The notes beneath the pieces were generated by a model that worked only from the letters and a program-made list of their open reading frames with translations, had not been told where the DNA came from and did not search any database. Made by a program: the position numbers and the translations under genes. Shown in pieces: positions 4,858 to 5,925 of a stretch of 5,925 nucleotides of DNA. Position 1 is the stretch's first letter. Each line of letters starts with the position of its first letter. The stretch is from Akkermansiaceae bacterium (lineage in GTDB: Bacteria > Verrucomicrobiota > Verrucomicrobiia > Verrucomicrobiales > Akkermansiaceae), in assembly GCA_025457805.1 (NCBI GenBank), contig JALOTR010000203.1, forward strand, positions 1 through 5,925, in the 5' to 3' direction.

Positions 4858-5925
4858 ATGGCCCGCATGATTCACCGCTGGTCTCCGCGCCTTGCCACCC
4901 TTTTTCTGGGATGGGCCTGTGCGCTGTTGCTTGCGGTGCAGGCGGCAAACTGCGTGGGCCAGTGGTCGCGCGAACCCGCCGATGTGCATGCCTACCGCAT
5001 CGCTGCGGAGAAGATGGCCGGGGGCGTGGATCCTTATGTTTCCGTGGATGGAAACCGGACGCTGCAATATCTCTATCCGCCTACCTTTCTGATGATGTTT
5101 TCCCCTGTGCTGCGGGTGGAAGGAAGTTATGGGTTGGCGTGGTGGGCGGGCTTGCAGATCGTGATGCTGGCGGCCCTGGCGCGCTGCCTATGGATGGCCT
5201 GCGCGATGGTGGCGAAGGGAAAAACAGATGCCGTGATCGTGATGGCGGCGCTGTTGTTGTTTGCCCCTGCATGGCGGAATCTGGTGGAGGGCCAGATCAG
5301 TGGCATGGTCGCGCTGGCCATGCTGGCCGGGGTGTTTCTGTTAGAAAAAGGCCATCCCGTCAAAGCCGGCCTGATGCTTGCGCTGGCGGCGCATTTCAAG
5401 GTGCTGCCGGTGATTGCCCTGCCGATTCTGTTAGCCCAGCGGAGATGGCAGGCGGCGGGTGCGATGGCGGCTTGGGGCCTGGCTTTGATTCCCCTCGGTG
5501 CCGCATGGGCACAGATCACCGGAGCCATGCCCGGCGGGATCAGCGCGGCAGCGGATTTGTGGTGGAGCTGGGTTTCCAACATGGTGGCTCCGGTGGCGGT
5601 GGACCCGGGGAGTTGGATCGCCAAGGAATACACGCCATGGAATCATTCCTTCGTCGCAGCGCTGCACCGGATCTTCGATCCCGCTGTGGCGCAGCAATTC
5701 GGCTGGCAGCAGCCACCCTTGGCAGTCCCGCGCTGGCTGCTGCGCGCCGTGGCCTGGCTGCTTGGCGCGGCAGGCATCGCCGCCACGCTGCGGATCGCAT
5801 GGAAAGGCGCCCATCATCCGGCCGTCCGCATGGGTTCATTCGGCTTGGTATGGTTGATGTTGAATCTCTGCCACGCCCAAACCTGGACGCATCATCTTCT
5901 TTCGTTTGCATTGCTCATTCCATTG
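4858..5925 (+). CDS. Membrane glycosyltransferase, GT87 / DUF2029 family, C-terminus cut by window edge
   Basis: 356 codons are open to the window edge. A first membrane helix (about 12-30) leads to an outer loop with D42-x-x-x-Y46, GGVDPY (55-60) and YLYPP (71-75), the usual GT87 opening; D42 is the likely GT-C catalytic acid. Further family marks are EGQISG (144-149), AAHFKVLP (177-184, K181) and WNHSF (261-265), plus several hydrophobic helices (about 93-118, 125-138, 147-162, 170-193, 199-220, 289-311). GT87 enzymes include polyprenol-phosphate-dependent mannosyltransferases; donor and acceptor here are unknown. CAGGG at 4846-4850, 7 bases before ATG 4858, supports this start; ATG 4867 is the alternative. 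It follows the prepilin by 62 bases on the same strand. Codons end mostly in G, unlike the C-ending codons of the PBP gene. The missing end should hold further membrane segments. Confidence 0.88.
   Translation, partial: MARMIHRWSPRLATLFLGWACALLLAVQAANCVGQWSREPADVHAYRIAAEKMAGGVDPYVSVDGNRTLQYLYPPTFLMMFSPVLRVEGSYGLAWWAGLQIVMLAALARCLWMACAMVAKGKTDAVIVMAALLLFAPAWRNLVEGQISGMVALAMLAGVFLLEKGHPVKAGLMLALAAHFKVLPVIALPILLAQRRWQAAGAMAAWGLALIPLGAAWAQITGAMPGGISAAADLWWSWVSNMVAPVAVDPGSWIAKEYTPWNHSFVAALHRIFDPAVAQQFGWQQPPLAVPRWLLRAVAWLLGAAGIAATLRIAWKGAHHPAVRMGSFGLVWLMLNLCHAQTWTHHLLSFALLIPL

Noticed and set aside
5127..5911. Minus-strand open frames over the glycosyltransferase
   Set aside because: They are antisense to a GT87 gene with conserved motifs and have no coherent features of their own.

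Overview
The window is a high-GC bacterial chromosome segment with five recognisable genes and one structured intergenic region of about 600 bp. The organism is inferred, not shown. The gene mix, C- or G-saturated third codon positions, mostly weak Shine-Dalgarno sequences and GTAG/GGAG palindromic repeats would fit a Verrucomicrobiota-type genome (Luteolibacter/Verrucomicrobiaceae-like), but no phylogenetic marker is present.

Left part (1-1071, minus strand): the first 357 codons of a MidA-family (DUF185) SAM-dependent methyltransferase whose C-terminus lies outside the window. It is divergent from a penicillin-binding protein gene (1070-3496, plus strand), and the best start codons of the two share one CATG. 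The penicillin-binding protein is a class A, PBP1-type protein with an intact GT51 glycosyltransferase domain. In its transpeptidase domain all three catalytic motifs are altered: SxxK is TAFF, SxN is SKI and KTG is KGG. It is therefore probably a glycan-chain polymerase with a non-catalytic transpeptidase-like domain. This is the most interesting observation in the window. Four bases after its stop comes a small conserved-looking gene of unknown function (3501-3788), probably co-transcribed.

Middle part (3789-4384): no confident gene. It holds REP-like elements (a GTAG-headed hairpin at the stop codon of the small gene, a truncated GGAG half-element and an inverted pair of GGAG elements), several further perfect inverted repeats, and a weak, less GC-rich minus-strand reading frame that may be a decayed or small accessory gene.

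Right part (4385-5925, plus strand): a single prepilin-like protein with a classic type IV pilin N-terminus, then a four-copy heptamer repeat overlapping its stop codon, then a multi-membrane-spanning GT87/DUF2029 glycosyltransferase running off the right edge.

The plus strand is C-rich over the two left genes although they lie on opposite strands, and G-rich over the glycosyltransferase on the right. The change falls in or near the repeat-rich intergenic region, which may be a rearrangement joint or, less likely, a replication-related boundary.
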